Shown: positions 41,381 through 50,282, counted from the first letter of the stretch. The stretch is DNA of 64,000 nucleotides from Paraburkholderia sacchari (GCF_000785435.2 NZ_JTDB02000017.1:30280-94279); one strand, 5' to 3'. Notes: a model not told the origin generated them from the letters alone. Translations and numbers: made by a program.

Positions 41381-43984
41381 CTAACCGCAACTGCCGATTT
41401 CCCCGCACGCTGTGCAGAAGTCACAGCCGTCGCGCCGGATTACCGCGTTCGCGCCGCACGAACCGCATTTGCGGCCGAGCATCGCGTGTGGCGCGGCGAG
41501 CGCCGCATCGGCGGGCAGCGCGTTGGGGCCGTCCAGCACCTGGTCGCCCGCGCGCGCCGCGGCATCGGCTTCGTCGATGGCCGCCGATGCCGACGAGCCG
41601 TTCGAGAACGCCGCCGCTTCGGCGCGGCGCTGGGCGAGCAGCCGTGACGGCACCTGGCGTCCCTCGGCATCCAGAAAGCCGCGCCGGTGCAGGATCTGCT
41701 GGATTGCATAGGCGATCGCCGCGACCTCGGAGTCGTGCCAGCGCGGCGTGCGTGTGCCGTCGAGCCGCTGCGTATGCCCATAACGCACTTGGCCGCGGTC
41801 CCACGACACCTTGCGCAAGTCCTGCAGATTGCGCGCGACAAAGCCGCCGCGCGCCGCGAGCGAGAGCGACCGCATCGTCGCCGTGATCCATTGCTGCGAC
41901 TCATCGCGCTGGCCCACGGGAATGAAGAATTCGATGGGCCGCTCGATCGTCACGGACTCGCCGCCCACCTGGCCCGTCACTTCGAGGAACGAGACGGCCA
42001 CGTAGAGCGAGACCTTGCCGGTCTGCGTGAGGTATTCGATTTTCTCGATCACGGCGGGCAGTTCGCCCTTGGGCCGATGGTCGATCGCCACGCGCAGCGG
42101 GTCGAGCAGGCCGTCGCCCTGGGCGTCGTCGAGCGCGCCGCCTGCGGCGGGCAGCGTTTGCAGCACCGCGCCGAGCGTCTCGTTGGGCCGATAGGTGGCG
42201 AGGCCCTTGAGGCCGCGCCGCCAGGCGTCGAGATAGAGGTTTTCGAACGCTTCGAACGGGTAGTCGGCGGGCACGTTCACGGTCTTCGAGATCGACGTGT
42301 CCACGAACGGCTGCACGGCCGCCATCATCGCCACGTGTTCCTGCGCGCTCATCTGCAGCGCGCTCACGAAATAGTCGGGCAAGGCATCCACGTTCCCGCC
42401 GAGCTCGCGATAGACGCGCCACGCGTGGTCCTCGACCATGAAGGTCTCGTTGCTGCCGTCGGCCATGCGGCGGGTGCGCTGGTAGGTCCACGAGAACGCG
42501 GGCTCGATGCCGTTCGAGACGTTGTCGGAGAACGCGAGGCTCACCGTGCCGGTGGGCGCGACCGAGAGCAGATGGCTGTTGCGGATGCCATGCGCGCGGA
42601 TCTCGGCTTGCAGGTCCTCGGGCAGGCGCGAGGCGAAGGTGCCGCTTGCCAGATAGGAGTTGGCGTCGAACAGTGGGAACGCGCCGCGCTCGTGCGCGAG
42701 CGCCACCGACGCGCGGTATGCCGCATCGCGCATGGTGCGCCCCACGCGGGCGCCGAACGCGCAGCCGGCCTCGGAGTTGTAGCGGATGCCGAGCATCACG
42801 AGCGTGTCGCCGAGGCCCGTGAAGCCTACGCCGATGCGCCGTTTGGCGGCGGCTTCGGCCTGCTGCTCGGGCAGCGGCCAGAGCGTGACGTCGAGCACGT
42901 CGTCGAGAAAGCGCACCTGGGTGGCGGTGCGTGCGGCAAGTTCGTCCCAGTCGAACGCGGGCTGGCCGCCGCGCAGTTGCGCGAACGGCTCGCGCACGAA
43001 GCGCGTGAGGTCGAGCGGGCCGAGATTGCAGCAGCCATAGGCTGGCAGGGGCTGCTCGCCACAGGGATTGGTTGCGCGGATGCTTTCCAGCGCGCGCAGG
43101 TTGTTGTCCTCGTTCATGCGCGAGATGAACACCACGCCGGGCTCGGCCATGTCGTAGGTCGAGCGCATGATGGTGTCCCACAGCGCGCGGGCGCGTTTTT
43201 CGGCATAGACCCACAGGCCGTCTTCGCGCTGCTTGAGGTCGCCTGCCGCGCGCAGCGCGGGCGAGGGTTCGGCGCCGTGCACGAGCGGCCAGATCTCGTC
43301 GTTTTCGACGGCGCGCATGAACGCATCCGTGACTGCGACCGAGACGTTGAAGTTGTTCCAGCGGCCCTTCGAATGCTTGGCCTCGATGAATTCGGGCAGG
43401 TCGGGGTGATCGCAGTCGAGCACGGCCATCTGCGCGCCGCGCCGCGCGCCCGCGCTCTCCACGGTGCGGCACGAGGCGTCGAAAACGTCGATGTAGCTGC
43501 ACGGCCCGGAGGCGCTCGATCCCGTCGATTTGACGTGCGCGCCGCGCGGGCGGATCGCCGAAAAGTTGTAGCCGACGCCGCCGCCGCGCCGCATGGTTTC
43601 GGCGGCTTGCAGGAGCGCGACGTAGATGCCGGGGCGGCCCTCGTCGTCGGTGCCCTGGATGCTGTCGCCCACCGGCTGCACGAAGCAGTTGATGAGCGTG
43701 GCCTCGATGCCGGCGCCCGCCGCGCTCATGATGCGGCCCGCGCCCAGCGCGCCGTGGCGCAGGTTGTCGACGAAGCGCGCTTCCACTTCGGCGCGCAGCG
43801 CGGGAGGCTCGGCCTGCGCGACGCCGTGGGCGACGCGGCGGTAGATGTCGTCGGCGCTTTGCTCGTCGCCCTTGGCGTACTTTTCGAGCATCACGTCGAG
43901 CGAGAAGGGCTGCGCAGTGGGCTTTGAGGCAGGCTCTGAAGCGGGCTTTGAAGCGAACGGAAGCGGGGGCGTGTTTTCAGCCAT
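41381..43984 (-). CDS. nrdJ: Adenosylcobalamin-dependent ribonucleoside-diphosphate reductase (class II)
   Basis: An 867-residue cytoplasmic enzyme that makes deoxyribonucleotides using a radical from adenosylcobalamin, so it works with or without oxygen. Landmarks are DNLRHGALGAGRIMSAAGA, INCFVQPVGDSIQGTDDEGR, RGGGVGYNFSAIRPRGAHV, ATNPCGEQPLPAYGCCNLGP (active-site Cys), VSNGIEPAFSWTYQR, and the KTVNVPADYPFEAFENLYLD region; the C-terminus ends in a zinc-ribbon-like CGSCGAN...CDFCTACGE. Start at ATG 43984 with GAGAGG seven bases upstream. There is no cobalamin riboswitch apparent in the 158-bp gap to the upstream DUF3331-like gene. Confidence 0.93.
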   Translation of the reverse strand: MAENTPPLPFASKPASEPASKPTAQPFSLDVMLEKYAKGDEQSADDIYRRVAHGVAQAEPPALRAEVEARFVDNLRHGALGAGRIMSAAGAGIEATLINCFVQPVGDSIQGTDDEGRPGIYVALLQAAETMRRGGGVGYNFSAIRPRGAHVKSTGSSASGPCSYIDVFDASCRTVESAGARRGAQMAVLDCDHPDLPEFIEAKHSKGRWNNFNVSVAVTDAFMRAVENDEIWPLVHGAEPSPALRAAGDLKQREDGLWVYAEKRARALWDTIMRSTYDMAEPGVVFISRMNEDNNLRALESIRATNPCGEQPLPAYGCCNLGPLDLTRFVREPFAQLRGGQPAFDWDELAARTATQVRFLDDVLDVTLWPLPEQQAEAAAKRRIGVGFTGLGDTLVMLGIRYNSEAGCAFGARVGRTMRDAAYRASVALAHERGAFPLFDANSYLASGTFASRLPEDLQAEIRAHGIRNSHLLSVAPTGTVSLAFSDNVSNGIEPAFSWTYQRTRRMADGSNETFMVEDHAWRVYRELGGNVDALPDYFVSALQMSAQEHVAMMAAVQPFVDTSISKTVNVPADYPFEAFENLYLDAWRRGLKGLATYRPNETLGAVLQTLPAAGGALDDAQGDGLLDPLRVAIDHRPKGELPAVIEKIEYLTQTGKVSLYVAVSFLEVTGQVGGESVTIERPIEFFIPVGQRDESQQWITATMRSLSLAARGGFVARNLQDLRKVSWDRGQVRYGHTQRLDGTRTPRWHDSEVAAIAYAIQQILHRRGFLDAEGRQVPSRLLAQRRAEAAAFSNGSSASAAIDEADAAARAGDQVLDGPNALPADAALAAPHAMLGRKCGSCGANAVIRRDGCDFCTACGEIGSCG

Positions 43985-44142
43985 GGCGGGGCCTCTCGGA
44001 GCGCCGCGCCGCTGATGGACGAAAACAAAGGGCCGATGCGCGGGCGGCGGTTGCGGAACGGGGCGTCCGCTGCGCATGCTGTGCGCAACCGGCGCCATCT
44101 TGTGCAACCTTACCGCAGTGGCGGCCGGGTGTGGCCCCGCGC

Positions 44143-44433
44143 TTACCGCTCTTCGAAGAGGTCGCCGAATACTTCTGCCGCGATCATCACCGACGCATTG
44201 AGCGGGGCCGGCCGTTCGGCGGGCTTGTACACGGCGTCGCCGCGGCGGATCTTGCGGCGCGTGACGGCGCAGGTTCCCGAGGTGTGCGCCGAGCGGCGGC
44301 GCCAGCGCTGTTCGCCATAGTGGCAGCGGCCGGGTTCGACCCAGCGGATCACGAGCGCGGAATCCGTTTGTTCGAGGATTTCGATGCGTTCACCGTGGAT
44401 TCCGTCAAGCGCGAGGCACGCGTTCTTGGTCAT
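44143..44433 (-). CDS. DUF3331-like small protein
   Basis: A 96-residue cytoplasmic protein starting MTKNACLALDGIHGERIEIL. The middle holds VIRWVEPGRCHYGEQRWRRR SAHTSGTCAVTRRKIRRGDAVYKP, with two widely spaced Cys, a Trp-rich strand and a GDAVYKP turn that match the Burkholderia-restricted DUF3331 group as I remember it; this is recall, not a search. No function is known. It lies upstream of nrdJ on the same strand (158-bp gap) and is likely a separate transcription unit. Confidence 0.6.
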   Translation of the reverse strand: MTKNACLALDGIHGERIEILEQTDSALVIRWVEPGRCHYGEQRWRRRSAHTSGTCAVTRRKIRRGDAVYKPAERPAPLNASVMIAAEVFGDLFEER

Positions 44434-44815
44434 TGTCGGCTCCGTAAGTGGGTGTGCCCGGACTGTATTCCTGCGAGCCGCCGAGAGCCATTGTGCCGGG
44501 GTAGAAACACCGTTGCTTATATCGAAACAATCCCCCTGCGACACATTGCGCATAACGAAGAAATGGGGGTTTGCGGGCGGTCAAGGTTTGACCTGCTGAA
44601 TTTGTGCAACGCAGTGTTGTACCAGGCGCGACATGATTGTGGCCTGGAGGAGGACGGGTTGAAACGCTGGAGGGTAGCGCAAATCTGCTGAAACGCGGCC
44701 TGTCGCCGCACGCGGGCGTTCGCGTTTTCGGTGCGCCGCGCTTATGCTGGCGGCTCGCGGCGGAACGCATTTGCTGCACCGCACGTGCCGTCTTGCCGAA
44801 TTTTTACGAGGTTAC
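44434..44815. promoter_or_regulatory. Divergent intergenic region with palindrome
   Basis: A 382-bp spacer between the leftward DUF3331-like gene and the rightward AI-2E-type permease. It contains the dyad GGTCAA-GGT-TTGACC at 44579-44593 and a CCCCC...GGGGG pair (44531-44569) that could form a larger hairpin. No open frame with coding character and no tRNA was seen. Confidence 0.4.
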
Positions 44816-45883
44816 ATGATTCAACGCCCACCCGCTCCGAACTCCGCAAACGAGCAAAAACTCCAGCGCGTCGCGTCCGCCGTGTTGTTTGCCGTGCTCG
44901 TCCTGCTCGCGCTGTGGGTCGTGCGCGAATTCTTGCCCGCCGTGGCTTGGGCGAGCGTGGTCGCGATCGTGCTGTGGCCGGCCTATCAGGCCATCGAGCG
45001 GCACCGCTGGTTCAAGTGCCGCACCACCTGGATCGCCACGGTGCTCACGGTGGCCATCGCGCTGCTCGTCGTGCTGCCGATCACGGTCACCGCAATCCAG
45101 GCGGCCGGCGAGGCCCACGAACTCTATCTGTGGCTGCGCGCGGCCCAGGAAAACGGCGTGCCGGTGCCCGACTTCGTCGCGCAGCTGCCGATGGGCAGCC
45201 ATCAGTTGAGCGCATGGTGGCAGGACAATCTCGCGCAGCCCCTCAATAACTCGTCGGCGATGAAGAGCCTGCACAGCGACGCCATCGTGTCGGCCGGCCG
45301 GCATTTTGGCGCACGCGCCTTGCACGCGTCGATGACCTTCGGCTTCATGCTCGTCACGCTGTTCGTGATCTTTCAGGCGGGGCCCAGGCTCTCCGGCACC
45401 GTGATGCGCGGCGCGCGGCGCGCGTTCGGCGTGGACGGCGCGCAACTGCTGCAGCGCATGGCAACCGCTGTGCGCGCGACCGTGACGGGCCTCGTGGTGG
45501 TCGGGCTGGGCGAGGGCGTGCTGCTCGGCGCTGCCTACATGCTCACCGGCGTGCCGCACGCGGCGCTGCTCGGCACCGTGACCGCCATTGCGGCGATGGT
45601 GCCGTTCTGCGCACCCGTGGTGTTCTGCGGCGCGGCGCTGTGGCTGCTGGTGCAGGGCTCGGTGATTGGCGCCATCGCGCTGGCGGTGTGCGGCTGCGTG
45701 GTGGTGTTCGTCGCCGAGCACTTCGTGCGGCCCGTGCTGATCGGCAATTCGACGCGCCTGCCCTTCCTGCTCGTGCTGTTCGGCATCCTCGGCGGCGCGG
45801 CCACCTTCGGCCTGATCGGCATTTTCATCGGCCCGGCGCTGATGACGGTGCTGATGGTGCTGTGGGTGAACTGGGCGGGGTGA
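44816..45883 (+). CDS. AI-2E family transporter (PerM/YdiK-like permease)
   Basis: A 355-residue inner-membrane protein. Two helix clusters flank a central hydrophilic part (about residues 100-165). Near the N-terminus is VLFAVLVLLALWVVREFLPA VAWASVVAIVLWP, and the C-terminal half has GVLLGAAYMLTGVPHAALLG, VPFCAPVVFCGAALWLL and NSTRLPFLLVLFGILGGAATFGLIGIFIGP, the family signature. Members are linked with autoinducer-2 export, sodium-proton antiport or unknown substrates. Start at ATG 44816 with ACGAGG close upstream. It is convergent with the esterase gene (44 bp between stops). Confidence 0.9.
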   Translation: MIQRPPAPNSANEQKLQRVASAVLFAVLVLLALWVVREFLPAVAWASVVAIVLWPAYQAIERHRWFKCRTTWIATVLTVAIALLVVLPITVTAIQAAGEAHELYLWLRAAQENGVPVPDFVAQLPMGSHQLSAWWQDNLAQPLNNSSAMKSLHSDAIVSAGRHFGARALHASMTFGFMLVTLFVIFQAGPRLSGTVMRGARRAFGVDGAQLLQRMATAVRATVTGLVVVGLGEGVLLGAAYMLTGVPHAALLGTVTAIAAMVPFCAPVVFCGAALWLLVQGSVIGAIALAVCGCVVVFVAEHFVRPVLIGNSTRLPFLLVLFGILGGAATFGLIGIFIGPALMTVLMVLWVNWAG

Positions 45884-45927
45884 CGCGGTCGCTTTTGCGT
45901 TTGCCCTGGGCCCGGTGAGGCTCGCGC

Positions 45928-46863
45928 TCAGTGCACGCAGGCGAGCGCGTACTTGAGCGCGGCGGGCAGCAACTGGCGCCAGACGGGCCAGACGTGGCCG
46001 CCATCGACGATGCGCAGCGCCGCCGGATTGCCGGCTTCGCGCAAGCGCGTGTAGAGCAGCGACGACTCGGCCTGGATCACGAGGTCGTCGTCGCCCGAGG
46101 CGATGAAGATGGGGATGCGCCAGGGCCGCCCGAAATAGCCGCTCCAGAGCGCGGGATAGTTGAGCGTATGCCAGACGTGCGGATCGAACTGATGCTCGCC
46201 GAACACCCCCACGCGCCGCGCCGACGATGAGAGCGGCGGCTCGCCCGCGTAGACCGCCGGCGAGAGCAGCAGCGTGCCGCAAAACATTTCCGGGTGTTCG
46301 AGCGTGTAGCGCAGCGCGCCGAATCCGCCCATCGAGACGCCGCCGATCGCCCGGCCGCCGCGCTCGTTCTCGACGGCAAAGTGCGACTCGATCTCCGGAA
46401 TCAGATCGGCGAAAAAGGCCGTCTCCATCTTTTCCTTGCGATCGACATACCAGTCGGTGCCGCCTTGCGGCATCACGATCACGACCGGCGGAATCTCGTG
46501 GCGGGCGATCAGCGTATCGGCGGCGTTTTGCAGGTCGCCTTGCGTGACCCAGTCCATCGCGTCGCCGTTGTTGCCGTGCAGGAGGTAGAGCACCGGATAG
46601 CGGGCGGCGTCGGTGTGATAGCCCGTGGGCAGGTAGACCGCGTAAGGCCAGTCGCGCCCGAGTGCCGTCGCGTGGAAGCTGCGCATGGCGACCGTGCCGG
46701 CCGCGGCGCGCCCGGCGAACGGCGCGAGCGCCGCGAAGGTGGCGAAGGCCATGAGGACCGCGAGCGCCGCGCGGAGCAGCGCCGCGCGCGGCGCAGCGAA
46801 AGGCGGCGCGAAGGGGGGGGCGAAAGGCGATGCAAAGAGCGCGGTGCGGGAAGGTCTGCGCAT
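45928..46863 (-). CDS. Exported esterase (esterase D/PHB-depolymerase-type alpha/beta hydrolase)
   Basis: A 311-residue serine hydrolase. Residues 1-55 are an Ala/Pro/Phe-rich leader with repeated FAPPFAPP followed by a hydrophobic stretch (AALAVLMAFATFAALAPFAG), likely a signal peptide. The hydrolase core has YLLHGNNGDAMDW (oxyanion region), GGVSMGGFGALRYTLEHPEM with nucleophile Ser in GVSMGG, GDDDLVIQ (acid) and DGGHVWPVWRQ (His). This order fits the esterase family of PF00756. Start at ATG 46863; an ATG at 46914 adds 17 residues. A C8 tract lies in the leader codons (46813-46820). It is upstream of no same-strand partner except the OpgC-like gene, 107 bp before it. Confidence 0.85.
   Translation of the reverse strand: MRRPSRTALFASPFAPPFAPPFAAPRAALLRAALAVLMAFATFAALAPFAGRAAAGTVAMRSFHATALGRDWPYAVYLPTGYHTDAARYPVLYLLHGNNGDAMDWVTQGDLQNAADTLIARHEIPPVVIVMPQGGTDWYVDRKEKMETAFFADLIPEIESHFAVENERGGRAIGGVSMGGFGALRYTLEHPEMFCGTLLLSPAVYAGEPPLSSSARRVGVFGEHQFDPHVWHTLNYPALWSGYFGRPWRIPIFIASGDDDLVIQAESSLLYTRLREAGNPAALRIVDGGHVWPVWRQLLPAALKYALACVH
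46813..46820. repeat. Eight-G homopolymer inside the esterase leader
   Basis: Eight consecutive guanines on the plus strand (cytosines in the mRNA) encode part of the repeated FAPP segment. One-base slippage here would shift the frame of the esterase at about residue 15. Confidence 0.85.
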
Positions 46864-46970
46864 GGCAGGAGTGGCCGATGAGGAAGGCGCGTCAGCGGCG
46901 CGCGGGCCCATCATGCTAGCAGCGGCCCGTGCGCGCCGGAAGCGTGGCGGCGCGTCTCAGCGTGGATACG

Positions 46971-48071
46971 TCAAGCCGACACCTTCGCGCGCGAGGGCAG
47001 CAGACGCTTGAGCGGATCGGATGCGCGCGCAACCAGCAGCAGCGAGGTCAGCGCGATGGCGTCGGCGGCGAGGCCGAGCGGCACGTTCAGATAGCCGTCG
47101 GTGTACCAGTAGAGGACCGAGTCCACCGTCAGCGAGATGACCGCGCCGGCCACGAACGACAGCATCCCCTTGCGGCCCACGAGCCCCACCCACGGCAGCG
47201 CGGCGGCGAGCTTCCTGGCCCAGCCCAGCCGGATCATATGCGCGGTGAGCCACGCGATTCCGAAGAAGTTGACGGCGCGGAACCACGCGAGATTGCGCTT
47301 GTAGTCCTCGTCGAGCGTGATGTTGCCCAGATGCAGGCGGTAGATGGCGGCCGCCATGACTACGGCGAGCGCGAGCGCGGTGACGAAAGCGCCGAGCTTG
47401 CGCTGCGCGGTGACGCTCTGGAACACCGGCTGCGCCTGGGCGATCACGCCGGCCACGAACATCAATTGCCAGCCGAACGGATTGAAGTCCCAGCTCGCAT
47501 CGGCCACGTGCGGCAGCCACGGCGTGAGGTACGGGCCGATGACCCACAGCGCGAAGCTGATGGCGCCCAGCAGCCACGGACGCGTGCGCGCGAGCGGCAG
47601 GGCCAGCGGCGCGGCCAGCGCGAAGCACGCGTACATCGGCAGCACGCCCGCGAGATACGGCTGGCGGCGCAGCAGCACGATGTCGCGCAGCGCGGCGGCG
47701 GGGGCGAGCGTGAGATCGTCGAGATCGGTGGTGGCGAGGTTCGGCGCGTCGACGTTGCAGGCGACCATGATCGCCGTCACGAGCAGCATGAGCAGCGCGG
47801 TGACCACGAAGGCGCGATAGATCTCGAACGCACGCTTGATGAAGCGCTGGCGGGCGGCGGCCTCGGTGCGGCGCGCGCAGAGCGCGGCCCACGCGGTGGC
47901 CGTGGCGAAGCCGCCGAGGAACACGAACACTTCGGCGGCATCGCACAGCGCGTAGGCATGCAGCGTGACGCGCGAGAGGATGCTGCCGCCGATGTGATCG
48001 ACGACGATGATCAGCAGGACAAGGCCGCGAAAGAAGTCGAGTTCGACGAGACGTTTGGATGACTGTGACAT
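46971..48071 (-). CDS. OpgC-like membrane acyltransferase
   Basis: A 366-residue inner-membrane protein with about ten helices. The start MSQSSKRLVELDFFRGLVLL IIVVDHIGG contains the ELDFFRG motif typical of OpgC and related acyltransferase-3 proteins, including a membrane-embedded Arg/Asp near the start. In E. coli OpgC adds succinyl groups to osmoregulated periplasmic glucans. LRDIVLLRRQPYLAGVLPMY and DWFNPFGWQL-like WDFNPFGWQLMFVAG are further family markers. No opgGH pair is visible in the window. The start at 48071 is firm; composition upstream is non-coding. Confidence 0.85.
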   Translation of the reverse strand: MSQSSKRLVELDFFRGLVLLIIVVDHIGGSILSRVTLHAYALCDAAEVFVFLGGFATATAWAALCARRTEAAARQRFIKRAFEIYRAFVVTALLMLLVTAIMVACNVDAPNLATTDLDDLTLAPAAALRDIVLLRRQPYLAGVLPMYACFALAAPLALPLARTRPWLLGAISFALWVIGPYLTPWLPHVADASWDFNPFGWQLMFVAGVIAQAQPVFQSVTAQRKLGAFVTALALAVVMAAAIYRLHLGNITLDEDYKRNLAWFRAVNFFGIAWLTAHMIRLGWARKLAAALPWVGLVGRKGMLSFVAGAVISLTVDSVLYWYTDGYLNVPLGLAADAIALTSLLLVARASDPLKRLLPSRAKVSA

Positions 48072-48743
48072 GGATCCGGCGTCAGCCGGCTGTGGCGCGC
48101 CAAGTGGGCCCGGCTCGGCCGGGAAGGGCGCGCACGGCCGCGCTGGCGCGTGCAAAAAAGGTCGCTGCAGTGTGGCGGGCCGGCTCCCGCACGAAGCCGG
48201 AGTGGCGCGAAAAGTCAAAAGCCCCCGCGAATGCACAACGGAGGCCCAGGAATGACCTGAATTGACTCGTCAAGGTTCCCATGCTTCGCGGGCATCCGCT
48301 TGACGGGGGCAATACTACATGAGTTTCAAACGGCTTTCAGGGGACTCGGCTGCTTAAGTTCTGATTCAGCCTGCCGATATGTTCGAGGGGTGAGCGCGTG
48401 ATCTGGCTCTATTTCTGCACGCGGGGCGGGGCAAAAAGATTTCTTCGTATTTTTAAGATTTGTATCAGAGTGTTGTTGCCTACCGGATATATGTGAAATG
48501 CGTTTTACAATGCCAGACGGTTTTTAAGATGGATTCGGAGCTGCTGTCATGGAATTTGCGCGACGGTAGCGGATTTTGTCATGTAAAGCACGCAATTTGA
48601 ATGCAGATGGAACCGGGCCGGCGTGTACGGCTGGCCGGCGAGCGGCAGGGGGAGCGCGTTTCGATGCGGCAGACCTGATCACGCCGTTCGAGTGGCGTTC
48701 CGTTGCGACGAGCGGCTTTGCATGGGACAGGAGAGCAACAATC
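48072..48743. other. 672-bp intergenic region without recognised gene
   Basis: Between opgC-like (leftward) and the NlpD-like lipoprotein gene (rightward). CGTCAAG at 48268-48274 and CTTGACG at 48299-48305 bracket an internal CCATGC/GGCAT pairing, giving a long imperfect hairpin. 48440-48530 is distinctly AT-rich (runs of T, TTTTTAAGAT repeated twice), as expected for a promoter; a weak pair TTTACA (48504) with AAGATG (48526) is possible. An in-frame extension of the lipoprotein gene up to 48576 exists but would bury the signal peptide. No tRNA. Confidence 0.4.
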
Positions 48744-49664
48744 ATGTTCGACGATCGTTCCGGGCAGCGCGCCAACGGTTTGACGCGCCGTCTGTGGCAG
48801 TGTCTCGTGGGCCTCGGTCTCGCGGCATTGCTGGGCGCTTGCGCAAACGTTGACCAGCAGCCGGCGCAGCCGCAGCCCGATGAGTCGGCTGCCGCGAGCC
48901 CCGCGTCGGACGCGGCTGCCGCGGCTGCCGCTGCCGCTGCCGCCAAAGCGTCGGCGAGCCAGCAGCAGGCCGCACCGGTCACGCGCGTGGTCACGAAGAC
49001 CACGTGGGTACGCGTGCGCCGCGGCGACTCGCTGCTGGGAATCGCCGCGAGCCACAAGGTTGCGGTCAAGGACCTGGCGGCATGGAACGGCATCAAGCCC
49101 AACAGCCACGTGCGGATAGGCCAGTCGCTCAAGCTGGTCTCGAAGCAGACGATCACAGTGCAAGCCGCCGCGCCCGGGCCGTCCGGCGGCGCCAGCACGG
49201 GAAGCAGCGCGACAGCGGCTTCGACGGCAAGCTCGAGCGCAAGCGCCGAGGACAGCCGCCAGGTCGCGGCCGAAGTCAAGCGCCATGCGCGCAGCGTGGC
49301 GCTGGTGTGGCCCGCTCGGGGCAAGGTGGTGGAGCCGTTCGAGCCGGGTACGACGCGCGGCATCGAGATCGCGGGCAAGGCCGGCGACCCCGTGATCGCC
49401 GCCGCCGACGGCAAGGTCATGTACGCAGGCACGGGCCTGAACGAGTACGGCAGCCTGATCATCGTCCAGCACAACAAGGACTTCCTTACGGCTTACTCGC
49501 ACAACCGGCGCTTGCTCGTGAGGACGGGCGACGTGGTCCACCAGGGCCAGCAGATCGCGGAGATGGGCAGCGAGAAGAACGACCGCGTTGCGGTGATGTT
49601 CGAGGTGCGCCGCGACGGCAAGCCGGTCGATCCAATGCCATATCTGCCCTCGCCGCAAAGCTGA
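48744..49664 (+). CDS. NlpD-like lipoprotein, LysM plus degenerate LytM (M23) domain
   Basis: A 306-residue outer-membrane lipoprotein. The signal peptide ends in a lipobox LLGAC (Cys33). A low-complexity Ala/Gln linker follows, then a LysM peptidoglycan-binding repeat (WVRVRRGDSLLGIAASHKVA, NGIKPNSHVRIGQSLKLV), a Ser/Ala linker and an M23/LytM domain (VWPARGKVVEPFEPGTTRGI, AADGKVMYAGTGLNEYGSLI, HNKDFLTAYSHN). The zinc-binding HxH motif is replaced (AVMFEVR, where active enzymes have His), as in NlpD and EnvC, so it probably activates cell-wall amidases at division rather than cleaving peptides. Start at ATG 48744 with AGGAGAG nearby. Confidence 0.9.
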   Translation: MFDDRSGQRANGLTRRLWQCLVGLGLAALLGACANVDQQPAQPQPDESAAASPASDAAAAAAAAAAAKASASQQQAAPVTRVVTKTTWVRVRRGDSLLGIAASHKVAVKDLAAWNGIKPNSHVRIGQSLKLVSKQTITVQAAAPGPSGGASTGSSATAASTASSSASAEDSRQVAAEVKRHARSVALVWPARGKVVEPFEPGTTRGIEIAGKAGDPVIAAADGKVMYAGTGLNEYGSLIIVQHNKDFLTAYSHNRRLLVRTGDVVHQGQQIAEMGSEKNDRVAVMFEVRRDGKPVDPMPYLPSPQS

Positions 49665-49684
49665 GCGCGCCGTTTCGGAGCGCG

Positions 49685-49716
49685 GCGCAAGGGCGCCGCG
49701 GCCGCTTGCGGTTCTT
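49685..49716 (+). terminator. Probable terminator of the NlpD-like gene
   Basis: CGCAAG at 49685-49690 pairs with CTTGCG at 49704-49709 around a GC-rich inner part, followed by GTTCTTTT. It lies 20 bp after the stop and runs up to the convergent vapC stop. Confidence 0.5.
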
Positions 49717-50088
49717 TTAGTGCTGGATTTGCGCGGCGAGGCCTAGCTCGCCGGCAACCTTTCCCAGCCGCTTGTCTCGAGTCCAGATCGTAACGCCGGG
49801 TTGCAGGCGCGCCGACGCCAGCAGGCTGGTGTCGACGTAGCCGATGCCCCGATTGGACAGCTTCGCGTGCTCGATCAGATAGAACGTTTCTTCCGGCGTG
49901 GCGGTAGGCACCGCTGGCAAGTCTCGCAACGCGCAGAGGACAGTATTGCGATCGCGCAGATTGCCGAGCGAAATTTCCCCAATCACATAAGCATGCGCGA
50001 GCACGCGCTCGTCTGTGAGCAGGCTTGTCAGCAGGGGATCGGCGGCATTGAAATGGTCGATCCAGATCGATGTGTCGACGAGAATCAT
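49717..50088 (-). CDS. vapC: PIN-domain ribonuclease toxin (VapC family)
   Basis: A 123-residue toxin of the VapBC type II pair, predicted to cleave tRNA or other RNA in a Mg-dependent way. The PIN acidic residues are in MILVDTSIWIDHF (Asp near the start), EISLGNL (Glu) and GYVDTSLLASARL (Asp), with a final Asp in TIWTRDKRLG. Start ATG 50088 overlaps the antitoxin stop as ATGA, so the two genes are translationally coupled. It converges on the NlpD-like gene, 52 bp away. Confidence 0.88.
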   Translation of the reverse strand: MILVDTSIWIDHFNAADPLLTSLLTDERVLAHAYVIGEISLGNLRDRNTVLCALRDLPAVPTATPEETFYLIEHAKLSNRGIGYVDTSLLASARLQPGVTIWTRDKRLGKVAGELGLAAQIQH

Positions 50089-50282
50089 TCGGCATCCGTC
50101 CGACGACGCGGCGGCGCCACGATGCCAGGCTGGCTTCCACCAAGGTTCGCGAGCCGTCGAGCGGCCTCGCGCTGAATCAGGGCTTTGAGGGCTTCGCGCA
50201 CGATTGCTGTCTTTTCCTCCAAACCGGTGTAGGCCTGCGCTTTGGCGATCAAGTCGTCGTCGAGAACGATGGTGGTACGCAT
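50085..50282 (-). CDS. vapB: VapB-family antitoxin (ribbon-helix-helix type)
   Basis: A 65-residue protein: MRTTIVLDDDLIAKAQAYTG LEEKTAIVREALKALIQREA form a ribbon-helix-helix DNA-binding domain; the remaining Arg/Gly-rich tail (ARRLANLGGSQPGIVAPPRR) is the likely toxin-binding arm. It precedes vapC with a 4-bp overlap and binds its own promoter in the family pattern. The region upstream (50283-50391) carries AT-rich sequence ending in the prpF terminator. The pair lies directly beyond the prp operon. Confidence 0.85.
   Translation of the reverse strand: MRTTIVLDDDLIAKAQAYTGLEEKTAIVREALKALIQREAARRLANLGGSQPGIVAPPRRRTDAE

Noticed and set aside
41687..43927. Long open frame antisense to nrdJ
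   Set aside because: High GC at third positions keeps the complementary frame open; its protein is Arg/His/Ala-rich without any domain, while nrdJ on the other strand is unmistakable.
43985..44142. Cobalamin riboswitch upstream of nrdJ
   Set aside because: The gap is short and GC-rich and lacks the conserved B12-box pattern.
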